In this document: positions 1-8,704 of the stretch, one piece after another
Layout of the letters: each line of letters starts with the position of its first letter
How positions within the stretch are numbered: position 1 is the first letter of the stretch
Assembly: GCF_037622515.1 (NCBI RefSeq)
Contig: NZ_JBBJCN010000011.1
Location: 26,736 to 90,735 of the forward strand
Origin: Paradesertivirga superstes
GTDB lineage: Bacteria; Bacteroidota; Bacteroidia; Sphingobacteriales; Sphingobacteriaceae
Direction of reading: 5' to 3'
Length of the DNA: 64,000 nucleotides
Made by a program: the position numbers and the translations under genes
The notes under the pieces: generated by a model
Told to the model about the DNA's origin: nothing
Seen by the model: the letters and a program-made list of their open reading frames with translations, nothing else
The model's database searches: none

Positions 1-2032
1 CGATAAAAACAAACTGATTTTGCTTTCCTATAAAATTATTGTTTATAAGGCTGTAATTGTAATTACCTTTCTGGCTAAGAAGTTTTCCATTTTTATAAAA
101 TGCAAAAGAATAATCATTCAGTTCAGGAGTGCTGCTTATTTTTCCGTCAGCAAGAATTTCTGGAAATGAGCCAGAATCTGCGAACGTTTTGGCTTTAAGT
201 TGAATAACTAATGTTCCAAGATCTCTATTCCCCTCTTTAATGGGTAAAAGCGCAAAATAATTTTGATAACCGAATGTGTTGTTCACCCGGTAAAAATATT
301 TTGAAACCTTAATGGAACCTTTAAGGACCAAACTCTTAAAGCTGTTTAAGCTGGTACTGTCATTGAAAAAATATTTCTGATTCTGTGTGAAAGGAAGTGA
401 TGTAATCTCATATCGGGACAAATATCCGTCAAAGTACGACTGGCGTAATTTATGCTGAAGCAGGGATTTGTCTTTAGGTTGTGCTTTAAAAAACTGGGTC
501 AGAAATTCATCTTTCAAAATGGCTTGTTCCACAGAAAAAAACAATAAAACAGCATTGGGGTCATCAGCAGACTGAATTTGTTCTGCCAGAACCTTTCTGT
601 CTTCTTTTTCTTTTATAGATTGGAATGTTGAAAGCTTAATGGAAGAAATAATAGAATACAACAATAAGCTAAAGAGGAATATCGCAAGCTTATAATTGTG
701 ATTTTTATAGTAAAAGGACCAGCCCCTTAAATAGATAATGATGGCAAAGAATGTTATAATAATACTGAATCCATTAAAAATAGCGGTTACAACAAAAACA
801 ACAGATAGACTCAGGGTGAAAATTCTAAAGCGCTCTTTGTTTGTTAAAGGCAGTAAGTCACCAATTACTAAGGCAATTTCTAATAACAGGTAAATATTGA
901 AAATTGCAATGCACATTAAAAGAATACCCAGCCAGCTGTATTTATTGAGATACAGGATGTTTGTAACATCAAAGTTTATATCCGAGAGAGTAATGAGCTG
1001 ATAAAAAATTTCATTATGCTGATAGGCAATTAAATAAAGTATTGTTTCAAGCAGAATAAAAACTAAAATCCCGCCCAGTTTTGAAATTGGCTGATCAGTA
1101 AGTCTGATTTCATAACGGTAGCTATAGATAAATGCTAAAAACCAGCTTACCATGATAGCATTCAGAAGGAAATCTCCTAAAGAAGGGAAAAAATAACCCG
1201 CATTAAAATGACGGGTATCGAATATGGGGAGGTTGAAATACGTATCAATCCAGGCATATTCCAGCGTGAGGATGCGGATAGCCAGAAAATAGAAAAAGAA
1301 GATTGATATGGATGATTTAACATATCCATGATTCGCCAGGGAAATACATAAATAATTGATAAATACTGTACCGATAACAACAGAAATCATCCAGAGCCAT
1401 AATTCTAATTTAGAATAGAAGGAATTGGTAATGGATGATTTAAGCTTTACCGAGAATAAATATTTTCCGTCAATATTCCGGATATTATAAGTGTTTTTAT
1501 CGTTTATGGTAGCTATATCAACATTGTTTTCTTTGATAAGATCTCTAGAAAAGGTATTGCTTAAGTGCTGGTTCTGATAATTATACTCTGATTTTAAAGG
1601 AATAATCGCTAAAGCAGAGAAGTTGCCTGACGTTCGCTTTATAGCTTCAAAATACCCATTTTCGGTGATTAGTAAATTGCTGCCTTCTTTTAAACCCGCA
1701 TCAGTTGATGGGGCAATTCTAATGGAACCCCATAGAGTGAGCTGATGATTGAAATAGGTATGGATATAAATTTCACGGTCATTCCTGAATTCAGAAATTA
1801 AATTAACAGCTTTACCGGGTAGGTTATGGAGGGTTTTCAGTGAATCGAAGGCGGGGCTATTCAAAAAGCTCTTAATAAACTTTTCTTTAGTGTGGAGTTT
1901 GCCTTCAATGTATTTACCATCAAATTCTAAAACTTCATCTTTATCAAAAGTGAAATTTATAGTTACAGCTGTAAAGGCGAAACTCACCGTAAGCATGAAG
2001 AGTAAAAGCCTTATTTTAAACGTAGCACTCAC
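1..2032 (-). CDS. Multi-pass membrane sensor protein, probable histidine kinase (N-terminal 677 codons; C-terminus beyond window)
   Basis: The reading frame is open from a GTG at 2032 to the left edge with no stop. It begins with a signal-like segment (FKIRLLLFMLTVSFAF, about residues 5-20), followed by a roughly 180-residue extracytoplasmic stretch, a first membrane helix near 210-230, several more hydrophobic helices to about 430, and then a second soluble stretch. The last part (YFALLPIKEGNRDLGTLVIQ) resembles the Cache-like sensor part of large Bacteroidota sensor kinases. The kinase core would lie outside the window and is not seen, so the kinase assignment is inference from family resemblance. 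GTG was chosen because an in-frame TAA lies shortly upstream and no ATG precedes the signal segment; the ATG at codon 13 would truncate that segment. It follows fabD on the same strand after 58 bases. Confidence 0.6.
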   Translation of the reverse strand, partial: MSATFKIRLLLFMLTVSFAFTAVTINFTFDKDEVLEFDGKYIEGKLHTKEKFIKSFLNSPAFDSLKTLHNLPGKAVNLISEFRNDREIYIHTYFNHQLTLWGSIRIAPSTDAGLKEGSNLLITENGYFEAIKRTSGNFSALAIIPLKSEYNYQNQHLSNTFSRDLIKENNVDIATINDKNTYNIRNIDGKYLFSVKLKSSITNSFYSKLELWLWMISVVIGTVFINYLCISLANHGYVKSSISIFFFYFLAIRILTLEYAWIDTYFNLPIFDTRHFNAGYFFPSLGDFLLNAIMVSWFLAFIYSYRYEIRLTDQPISKLGGILVFILLETILYLIAYQHNEIFYQLITLSDINFDVTNILYLNKYSWLGILLMCIAIFNIYLLLEIALVIGDLLPLTNKERFRIFTLSLSVVFVVTAIFNGFSIIITFFAIIIYLRGWSFYYKNHNYKLAIFLFSLLLYSIISSIKLSTFQSIKEKEDRKVLAEQIQSADDPNAVLLFFSVEQAILKDEFLTQFFKAQPKDKSLLQHKLRQSYFDGYLSRYEITSLPFTQNQKYFFNDSTSLNSFKSLVLKGSIKVSKYFYRVNNTFGYQNYFALLPIKEGNRDLGTLVIQLKAKTFADSGSFPEILADGKISSTPELNDYSFAFYKNGKLLSQKGNYNYSLINNNFIGKQNQFVFI

Positions 2033-2090
2033 AAATAAAAGTGTTTTAAGAAAAAACTTAGAAGGTTAAAATGCCATCTAATTACACTGC

Positions 2091-2975
2091 TTAACTAAGT
2101 GTTGCGCTTTTAGTTTCAACAGAGCGGTTAACTTTTTTAACTAATCCCTGCAAAACGTTGCCGGGCCCCACTTCTGTAAAAGATGTAGCACCATCTTCAA
2201 GCATCTTTTGAACAGTTTGTGTCCAACGAACCGCCCCGGTCAATTGCGCACTTAGATTATGTTTAATACTTTGCGGATTAGAATACGGCCTGGCATCGAT
2301 GTTTTGATAAACCGGGCAGACTGGTTCTTTAATTATGGTCGATTCGATAGCAGATTCTAATGCTGCTCTGGCTGCTTCCATTAAAGGTGAATGAAACGCA
2401 CCTCCCACGTTTAACTTCAGGGCTCTTTTGGCGCCGCGTTCAGTTAAGAGTACACACGCTTTATCCACACCCTCAATACTTCCGGATATTACTAATTGTC
2501 CCGGGCAATTGTAGTTTGCTGGGACTACAATTTCGCTAACCATCTGGCAAACATCTTCTACCGTGAAATCGTCAAGGCCTAAAATTGCGGCCATGGTAGA
2601 AGGTTGTATCTCACAAGCTTTCTGCATAGCATTTGCCCTTGCTGCAACCAGCCGTAAGCCATCTTCAAATGATAAAGCGCCAGCTGATACAAGAGCTGAA
2701 AATTCTCCAAGTGAATGTCCTGCAACCATGTCCGGTTTAAAATCTTTTCCAAGTGAATCAGCTAGAATAACAGAATGAAGAAAAATTGCGGGCTGTGTTA
2801 CATTTGTTTGTTTTAGGTCTTCTTCTGTGCCATTAAACATGATATCTGTTATTCTAAAACCTAAAATTTCATTAGCTTTTTCAAATAATTCTTTAGCCCG
2901 GTCAGAATGCTCGTAAAGATCCTTACCCATACCTGGAAATTGGGCTCCTTGTCCTGGAAATATATATGCTTTCAT
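2091..2975 (-). CDS. fabD: Malonyl-CoA:ACP transacylase FabD
   Basis: This enzyme transfers malonyl from CoA to acyl carrier protein to supply fatty-acid chain extension in the cytoplasm. The 294 residues match the usual family length. The N-terminus has the FPGQGAQFPGMG motif. The nucleophile is Ser88 in GHSLGE, the substrate-carboxylate arginine is R113 (AARANAM), and the catalytic histidine is H195 in AFHSPLM, all at the spacing known from E. coli FabD. The ATG start fits the family N-terminus. It lies 104 bases downstream of folE on the same strand. A weak CAAAGGCA box at 2990-2997 (a TAnnTTTG variant on the minus strand) could give it its own promoter. Confidence 0.97.
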   Translation of the reverse strand: MKAYIFPGQGAQFPGMGKDLYEHSDRAKELFEKANEILGFRITDIMFNGTEEDLKQTNVTQPAIFLHSVILADSLGKDFKPDMVAGHSLGEFSALVSAGALSFEDGLRLVAARANAMQKACEIQPSTMAAILGLDDFTVEDVCQMVSEIVVPANYNCPGQLVISGSIEGVDKACVLLTERGAKRALKLNVGGAFHSPLMEAARAALESAIESTIIKEPVCPVYQNIDARPYSNPQSIKHNLSAQLTGAVRWTQTVQKMLEDGATSFTEVGPGNVLQGLVKKVNRSVETKSATLS

Positions 2976-3079
2976 ACGTTTATTTTACACAAAGGCATAA
3001 AACTTTACTGACGTTTTTTGCCTTCGATGTCTGTTAAAAGTGTTTATAAATTAGTTTTTTGGTGGACTTGATCCGCCAA

Positions 3080-3721
3080 TTAATCCAAACTTGCAGTAAT
3101 TAATCTTAAAAATTCAGCCCGTGTTTTTTCGTCTACGAATGCACCTGTAAATGCCGAAGTTGTGGTTACTGAGTTTTGCTTCTGAATTCCCCGCATTGAC
3201 ATGCAAAGATGTTTACATTCAATTACCACAGCTACACCAAGGGGTTCTAAAGTGTTTTGAATGCAGTCTCTTATTTCGTTAGTTAAACGTTCCTGTACCT
3301 GTAGCCGTCTTGAGTAAGCATCCACCACACGCGGGATTTTACTAAGGCCAACGATATGTCCGTTTGGGATATATGCCACATGTGCTTTCCCGAAAAACGG
3401 CAACATATGATGCTCACACATGGAATAAACTTCTATGTCTTTTACTACGACCATCTGGCTGTATTCTTCTTTAAACATAGCACTTTTCAAAATCTCTTCA
3501 GGTTTTAAATCATAACCGTGAGTTAAAAATTGTAAAGCCTTGGCTACACGTTCGGGGGTTTTGATAAGTCCTTCACGGGATGCATCTTCACCCAGATCGG
3601 TTAAGATTGCACCGTAATGATCTGCTATCCGGTGAATCTTGTCCGGATTATACCTGTCAATTTTACTATAGCCATCCAGTTCATTACCTTCAGCAGTTTG
3701 ATTTATCTGGTCTTCGTTCAT
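3080..3721 (-). CDS. folE: GTP cyclohydrolase I FolE
   Basis: It converts GTP to 7,8-dihydroneopterin triphosphate, the first step of folate synthesis and also the substrate of the neighbouring PTPS-family enzyme. The 213 residues include the Zn-binding set C102 and H105 (SMCEHHMLPFFG) and C173 (CKHLCMSMRGIQK), plus the family motif GLSKIPR near 125-131. The N-terminal 30 residues are variable and Asn/Asp-rich, as is common. It starts 11 bases after the queD-like gene ends, so the two are very probably cotranscribed from the box upstream of queD. All catalytic residues that I can check are present. Confidence 0.97.
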   Translation of the reverse strand: MNEDQINQTAEGNELDGYSKIDRYNPDKIHRIADHYGAILTDLGEDASREGLIKTPERVAKALQFLTHGYDLKPEEILKSAMFKEEYSQMVVVKDIEVYSMCEHHMLPFFGKAHVAYIPNGHIVGLSKIPRVVDAYSRRLQVQERLTNEIRDCIQNTLEPLGVAVVIECKHLCMSMRGIQKQNSVTTTSAFTGAFVDEKTRAEFLRLITASLD

Positions 3722-3732
3722 TCTTTTAAATG

Positions 3733-4146
3733 CTATTCGCCAAAATATTCAACATAATTATTCTCTGTTTCACAAAGTTTAATTTTATGCATTTGCACTC
3801 CTAATGCTTCGATATGTGGTTTCAGCTGATTGAAAATTTCAATAGCTAAAATTTCTGTAGAGGCCATTTTCCCTTTCATGAAATCCACATCCAGATTAAC
3901 ATTTTTATGGTCAAGTTTATCCGTAACATATGTAAGTATAATCTGCTTAAGCACTTTTAAATCAATCACAAAGCCCGTTTTTGGATCAACTTCACCTTTT
4001 ACAGTAACGAAAAGCTCATAATTATGTCCGTGCCAATTAGGATTTGAGCATTTGCCGAAAACTTCCATGTTTTCTTCAAGGCTCCATTCTTCTCTGAATA
4101 GTTTGTGCGCAGCATTAAATCGTTCTCTGCGTGTAATGTATATCAT
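3733..4146 (-). CDS. queD: 6-pyruvoyl-tetrahydropterin synthase / QueD family protein
   Basis: This is a 137-residue COG0720-family enzyme acting on dihydroneopterin triphosphate, the product of FolE encoded just downstream. The Zn ligands are H14 (FNAAHKLF), H39 and H41. The active-site cysteine is C33 in GKCSNPNWHGHNY, so the motif is C-x5-HGH. Published subgrouping of the family links C-x3-HGH with QueD (queuosine) and C-x5-HGH with PTPS-II (tetrahydropterin), so the queD symbol is provisional and a biopterin-type product is possible. No queC, queE or queF lies nearby, and pairing with folE fits either role. A good TATATTTG box on the minus strand lies 18 bases before the start. Confidence 0.85.
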   Translation of the reverse strand: MIYITRRERFNAAHKLFREEWSLEENMEVFGKCSNPNWHGHNYELFVTVKGEVDPKTGFVIDLKVLKQIILTYVTDKLDHKNVNLDVDFMKGKMASTEILAIEIFNQLKPHIEALGVQMHKIKLCETENNYVEYFGE

Positions 4147-4164
4147 TTTTTTCTGTTAAAGAGG

Positions 4165-4198
4165 CAAATATACTTAAACTGTACCCAAGCATGGCAAA
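4165..4198 (-). promoter_or_regulatory. Candidate Bacteroidota promoter for queD-folE
   Basis: Read on the minus strand, a TATATTTG box (4172-4165) matches the Bacteroidota -7 consensus TAnnTTTG exactly. A TTTG (4198-4195) lies 22 bases upstream as a possible -33 element. The predicted transcript would start about 12-15 bases before the queD ATG. The match is by eye; the -33 spacing is a little long. Confidence 0.5.
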
Positions 4199-4332
4199 TC
4201 AAATATCTGCATTTTGTAAATTGCGACCTGAAATCGTTAAATGCATACCGCTTGCGCCACCGACAAATACAGAGTGCAAGTAAACGAATGAGTTTTTTGC
4301 ATACAGCATAAGCTTAATAATTATACTTTGAG

Positions 4333-4959
4333 ATGAAAATATTGCTGGTAGCAGCCACGGCTTTAGAAATAGACCCTATTTTATCGGATATAAAATCTTT
4401 GGAATTAAATGGCAACATAATTGATTCGCTTATAACAGGGGTTGGAATGACGGCTACTGCATATGCCCTGGGGAAAACCCTGGCTTTAAGTAAATATGAT
4501 TTAGCCATTAATGCGGGTATTGCCGGTGCTTTTGATCGTTCATTAAAAATCGGGGACGTCGTTTTGGTTTCTTCGGATTGCTTTGCGGAGCTGGGAGCAG
4601 AAGATGGAAATGATTTTTTGACACTTGATAAGCTTGGTCTGGGTAAATCTGATGTAGAGGGATTGCTCCCTTTTAAAAATTCCTTTACAGCTAGCTTGCA
4701 AGAGGTTAAATCGATTACCGTAAATAAAGTTCACGGCAATGATGAAAGTATTAATTCTACAATTAGCCGGTTAAATCCGCATATTGAGAGTATGGAGGGT
4801 GCCGCTTTTTTCTACTCATGTAACCAGGAAAGCATTCCTTGCATACAATTGAGAGCAATTTCTAATTATGTAGAACGCCGCAATTGTAATAATTGGAATA
4901 TACCTCTTGCAGTAAATAACCTAAATGATACCTTAATGGACTTGTTAAAAAAGATGTGA
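4333..4959 (+). CDS. mqnB: Futalosine hydrolase MqnB
   Basis: It cleaves futalosine to hypoxanthine and dehypoxanthine futalosine in the alternative (futalosine) menaquinone pathway. The 208-residue protein has the nucleoside-phosphorylase/MTA-SAH-nucleosidase fold, with NAGIAGAFD at 60-68 and ESMEGAAFFY at 152-161, the glutamate-containing ribose/base pocket. It is translationally coupled to mqnD (the stop TGA shares one base with the next ATG), which strongly supports the MqnB assignment over a generic nucleosidase. The ATG start sits 2 bases after a TATACTTTG sequence that resembles a promoter box with a one-base spacing change. Confidence 0.93.
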   Translation: MKILLVAATALEIDPILSDIKSLELNGNIIDSLITGVGMTATAYALGKTLALSKYDLAINAGIAGAFDRSLKIGDVVLVSSDCFAELGAEDGNDFLTLDKLGLGKSDVEGLLPFKNSFTASLQEVKSITVNKVHGNDESINSTISRLNPHIESMEGAAFFYSCNQESIPCIQLRAISNYVERRNCNNWNIPLAVNNLNDTLMDLLKKM

Positions 4960-5825
4960 TGAAATTAACTTTAGGATTTTCTCCCTGCCCAAACGACACC
5001 TTTATTTTTGATGCTTTAATTCATAAAAAAATTGATACCGAAGGACTGGAATTTAAGATATCTTATGATGATGTGGAAACCCTTAACAAAAAGGCTTTTG
5101 GCAATGAACTTGATATTACCAAACTCAGTTTCCATGCGTTTGCTCATGTTGCAAACAATTATGCCTTATTAGACGCCGGGAGTGCATTGGGTTTTGGTGT
5201 TGGGCCACTCTTGCTCTCTAAGCGTCCGGTCAGCGATCACCAGTCTCTGGTCTCCAGTCTTAAAGTAGGTATTCCAGGGAAGTATACTACCGCTAATTTT
5301 CTTTTAAGTTTGGCATATCCGCAACTTACTGATAAAGTAGAGATGGTGTTTTCTGAAATAGAGGATGCCTTGCTCAATGGTGAAATTGATTTGGGACTAA
5401 TCATTCATGAAAATCGGTTTACATACCTGGAGAAAGGCCTCTATAAAGTTCTTGATCTGGGAGAGTTTTGGGAAAAAGAAACAGGAGGCGCTATTCCTTT
5501 AGGTGGTATTGTGATAAAACGCGAACTCCCGGAAGATGTTAAATTAAAGGTAAACAGAGTTTTACAGCGTAGTGTTGAATTTGCGTTTGCAAACCCGAAA
5601 TCAGGCCTGGCATTTATTCGTTCTCATGCCCAGTCCATGGATGAAAGTGTGATGTATAAACATATAGAACTATACGTGAATAAATATTCCATAGATTTGG
5701 GGCAGGAAGGCCGAAAAGCAATTGAACTCCTTTTTGAGAAAGCTCAAAGTTTGGGGATTATTCCGGAAATTAAAGAAGACTTATTTTTAAATCACTCTCC
5801 TTTTAAGGGGTTATTGAACTTATGA
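4959..5825 (+). CDS. mqnD: 1,4-dihydroxy-6-naphthoate synthase MqnD
   Basis: It converts cyclic dehypoxanthine futalosine to 1,4-dihydroxy-6-naphthoate, a late step of futalosine-dependent menaquinone synthesis. The 288-residue protein has the periplasmic-binding-protein fold typical of MqnA/MqnD. The N-terminal SPCPNDTFIFDAL (residues 8-20) is the MqnD signature that separates it from MqnA. I chose the ATG at 4959 over the GTG at 4956 because it gives a one-base TGATG overlap with mqnB and the family N-terminus MKLTLGFSPCPND. It overlaps hldD by four bases (ATGA). mqnA and mqnC are not in the window. Confidence 0.95.
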   Translation: MKLTLGFSPCPNDTFIFDALIHKKIDTEGLEFKISYDDVETLNKKAFGNELDITKLSFHAFAHVANNYALLDAGSALGFGVGPLLLSKRPVSDHQSLVSSLKVGIPGKYTTANFLLSLAYPQLTDKVEMVFSEIEDALLNGEIDLGLIIHENRFTYLEKGLYKVLDLGEFWEKETGGAIPLGGIVIKRELPEDVKLKVNRVLQRSVEFAFANPKSGLAFIRSHAQSMDESVMYKHIELYVNKYSIDLGQEGRKAIELLFEKAQSLGIIPEIKEDLFLNHSPFKGLLNL

Positions 5826-6787
5826 TAATAATTACAGGTGCTGCCGGATTTATAGGAAGTTGTTTAGTGCATAAACTTAACAGCGAAGGGTACAATGATT
5901 TGGTTCTGGTCGACGATTTTTCAGATGCGGAACAAAATAAGAATTTTGAAGGCAAACGTTTTTCAAAAAAGGTTGAGCGCGATGATTTTGTAGAATGGCT
6001 CAAAGAAAATCATCTTCATGTACAGTTTGTATTCCACTTAGGCGCAAGAACAGATACTACCGAATTTGATTATGATTTATTAAACAGGTTGAATCTGGAC
6101 TATACAAAGGACGTTTGGCGCACCTGCGTTCAATTTGGGCTCCCTTTAGTTTACGCATCTTCAGCAGCGACATACGGTTTAGGTGAAGAAGGATATGATG
6201 ATGATGAATCCAGACTTGAGCAATTAAAACCGCTTAACCCTTACGGTGATTCAAAAAATGATTTTGACATCTGGGCTGTAAAGCAAGAGCGTAAACCATT
6301 CTTTTGGGCTGGATTAAAGTTCTTTAATGTCTATGGTCCTAATGAATATCATAAGGGCCGCATGGCTTCAGTTATATTTCATACCTATAATCAGATAATT
6401 AAATCAGGAGAGATGAAACTGTTTCAATCTCACAATCCTGAATTTAAGGATGGGGAGCAAATGCGTGATTTTGTTTATGTAAAAGATGTGGTTGAGGTGA
6501 TGTATTTCCTTATGCATCATCGTAAGGATTCTGGGATTTATAATCTTGGTTCCGGGAAGGCCCGTACATTTTTAGACCTGGCTAAGAATACTTTTAAAGC
6601 ATTAGGAAAAGAACCAAAAATTCAATTTATTCCAACACCAGAAGATATCCGCGACAAATATCAGTATTTCACTGAGGCAAAGATGGATAAACTTACCGTG
6701 ATCGGATATCATAAGCCTTTTTCAAGCCTGGAAGAAGGCGTTGATGACTATGTTAAAAATTATTTGAGTGAAGGCAAATATTTATAA
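5822..6787 (+). CDS. hldD: ADP-L-glycero-D-manno-heptose 6-epimerase HldD
   Basis: It epimerises ADP-D-glycero-D-manno-heptose to the L-glycero form, the heptose donor for lipopolysaccharide core. The 321 residues form an extended short-chain dehydrogenase, with the NAD(P)-binding GxxGxxG TGAAGFIGS at 5-13, SSAATYG near 115-121 and the catalytic Tyr/Lys pair in NPYGDSKNDFD near 139-149. The FNVYGPNEYHKGRMASV stretch is characteristic of the RfaD/HldD group. The start overlaps the mqnD stop as ATGA. A perfect 16-base-pair hairpin follows the stop and separates it from the convergent gldJ. Confidence 0.95.
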   Translation: MIIITGAAGFIGSCLVHKLNSEGYNDLVLVDDFSDAEQNKNFEGKRFSKKVERDDFVEWLKENHLHVQFVFHLGARTDTTEFDYDLLNRLNLDYTKDVWRTCVQFGLPLVYASSAATYGLGEEGYDDDESRLEQLKPLNPYGDSKNDFDIWAVKQERKPFFWAGLKFFNVYGPNEYHKGRMASVIFHTYNQIIKSGEMKLFQSHNPEFKDGEQMRDFVYVKDVVEVMYFLMHHRKDSGIYNLGSGKARTFLDLAKNTFKALGKEPKIQFIPTPEDIRDKYQYFTEAKMDKLTVIGYHKPFSSLEEGVDDYVKNYLSEGKYL

Positions 6788-6830
6788 ATTGTTTGCCTTA
6801 AGATTGTAATCAGCTGAATTTGAGGTAATA

Positions 6831-6868
6831 AAAAAGGGAAAAATGATTTGTCATTTTTCCCTTTTTTA
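6831..6868. terminator. Bidirectional rho-independent terminator between hldD and gldJ
   Basis: A perfect 16-bp stem runs from 6831-6846 to 6851-6866 with a TTTG loop at 6847-6850. It is A-rich on the left arm and T-rich on the right arm, so each strand ends its stem in a U run. It sits between the convergent hldD (plus) and gldJ (minus) and can serve both. Confidence 0.9.
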
Positions 6869-6884
6869 TTCAAAGTTTTAAGTG

Positions 6885-8483
6885 TTATTTAATTTTTTTC
6901 GGCGCTTTAGAAGCGGGTTTTGAAAATTGGGGTTTCCCTTTAGAACTGATCTCAGCTGATCCAACCATACTCATAGCACAACGGAACCCGATTTCGGCGC
7001 TGGTTTCATCTTGTTGTAAAAAGCGGCGTGTTCCAGGATTTAACCAGTATGCTCTATCGTTCCATGATCCTCCTTTGTAAACTTTAGAACGATCATTTAC
7101 AAGAGTTGTAACTCCATATAAATCCTGGTTAACAGAATCCACATGTCCCCTGAAATCAGGATTGTAGGCTTTACCTGCAATTGCTGACTTAGCAGCCGTA
7201 CTATCAACACCGCCGTTCAATTCGGCCCATGTTTGTTTTTTTCGGGATGGAGCAGGATCTTTTATAGGGCGTCCGTATTTATCCTTAGCATAAATGCCTT
7301 TGGATTTATCCTCTAAACGCTTGTCTACATACTGATTTCCCCTGAAAGGGTTAAAATCTTCAACATCTTCAAAGGATAGCTTGCGATAGGTATCGCCTGT
7401 CCATTCGCTGACATTTCCTGCCATGTTATACAGCCCAAAATCATTTGGCATAAACGCGGTAACTGGTCCGGTTATTTCAAACTTATCATTCAAATAGCCT
7501 CCGGTTCCCATGTTATCACCATTACCACGTTTAAAGTTGGCCATAATTAAACCCTGGGTTTTCTTTTTATTAGACCTGACACCAAGACCATTCCACGGAT
7601 AAATTTTTCCGTCTTCAATGTTTTCAAATTCTGTATTTCCGGCAAGTGATAAAGCAGCATATTCCCATTCAGCTTCAGTTGGTAAGCGGTAAGGTTGCTT
7701 TAATACACCATCCTCGAGCCTGACAGGTCTGCGGGCTCCGCCTTTACCTTGAGCTGCAGCACTTGGATTAAGATCTTTAGGCATTTTTTTACCATCAATA
7801 CCTTCACCCTGATATTGCCCATTTAAATAGATGTCTGTATTGAAAGGTTCTCCGGATGCAGAAGCGGTAGTAGTAGATTTGCCTTTACCCCCGCCAGCCA
7901 GCGTTTTATAATCAACTAGAATTCCTCTCTCCCTTAAAATGTTTTCGTTAACCCGGTCTGTCCGCCATTCTGTATAAGCATTAGCCTGTTCCCAGCTGAT
8001 ACCAACTACAGGGTAATCCTGGAATGCAGGGTGACGCATATAATTATTTACATAAGGCTCATTGTATGAAAGAGGTCTGCGCCAAACCAAGCTGTCAGGT
8101 ACCGCATTGTAATAGTATTCAAGATCCTCAGGAAAGGTCCTTTTAATCCAATATAAATATTCCAGCCAGTCAACATTCGCTACTTCTGTTTCATCCATAT
8201 AAAAAGAAGCCACTGTTACACGGCGCCTTAAATTATCGTATTCGTAAGCCAGATCCTGATTTAAACTTCCGCCCATAACAAAAGTACCACCTTCTATGGC
8301 AATTAATCCCGGACCCGGCCCTGGCTTCGTTTTTTTAGCTACCGAAAATCCACCATTATACTTGTTGTTGTATTTCCAGCCGGTTTTTGAAGAGCTTTCA
8401 CTACTTTTTTTGCTTTTACACGCTGTTCCCAAAATCCCCAATATCAGCAGTCCCGTGGTAAAAATTATAGATATTCTTTTCAT
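6885..8483 (-). CDS. gldJ: Gliding motility / type IX secretion lipoprotein GldJ
   Basis: GldJ is an outer-membrane-associated lipoprotein needed for gliding and type IX secretion. The 532-residue protein begins with a lipoprotein signal peptide ending in ILGTACKS (lipid Cys22), followed by a Ser/Lys linker. The FGE-sulfatase (SUMF1-like) domain starts at IEGGTFVMGG (about 63-72) and ends with GFRCAMSM near the C-terminus. Features shared with GldJ rather than GldK are the TGWKYN..GGF stretch after the signal and the long insert between MDETEV and the domain core. The FGE catalytic cysteines are not obvious, consistent with a structural role. It is divergent from porV. GldK or another SUMF1-like lipoprotein is the main alternative. 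Confidence 0.88.
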   Translation of the reverse strand: MKRISIIFTTGLLILGILGTACKSKKSSESSSKTGWKYNNKYNGGFSVAKKTKPGPGPGLIAIEGGTFVMGGSLNQDLAYEYDNLRRRVTVASFYMDETEVANVDWLEYLYWIKRTFPEDLEYYYNAVPDSLVWRRPLSYNEPYVNNYMRHPAFQDYPVVGISWEQANAYTEWRTDRVNENILRERGILVDYKTLAGGGKGKSTTTASASGEPFNTDIYLNGQYQGEGIDGKKMPKDLNPSAAAQGKGGARRPVRLEDGVLKQPYRLPTEAEWEYAALSLAGNTEFENIEDGKIYPWNGLGVRSNKKKTQGLIMANFKRGNGDNMGTGGYLNDKFEITGPVTAFMPNDFGLYNMAGNVSEWTGDTYRKLSFEDVEDFNPFRGNQYVDKRLEDKSKGIYAKDKYGRPIKDPAPSRKKQTWAELNGGVDSTAAKSAIAGKAYNPDFRGHVDSVNQDLYGVTTLVNDRSKVYKGGSWNDRAYWLNPGTRRFLQQDETSAEIGFRCAMSMVGSAEISSKGKPQFSKPASKAPKKIK

Positions 8484-8668
8484 CTTGAATAAATGAGCAT
8501 TAATTTTTTAAAAATAACCATTAATCATTGAGCTACCAAAATTGATAAATTATTGATATTTCAGTTTAATAGAATAACTTATACGACTGAAGCGTTTGAT
8601 GAGTTACAAATAATCCGATTTAAACATTTTGTCCAAAAAAAGGGATGATTTTGCAGCATATGCTTAAG

Positions 8669-8700
8669 TTTGGGTGCTAGTTATAAATTTAATACTTTTA
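8669..8700 (+). promoter_or_regulatory. Candidate porV promoter close to the start codon
   Basis: TTTG (8669-8672) is followed after 20 bases by TACTTTTA (8693-8700), a 7/8 match to TAnnTTTG. The box ends only 4 bases before the porV ATG at 8705, so the transcript would be leaderless or nearly so. Seen by eye in AT-rich sequence; no other box is visible in the gldJ-porV gap. Confidence 0.35.
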
Positions 8701-8704
8701 ATGC

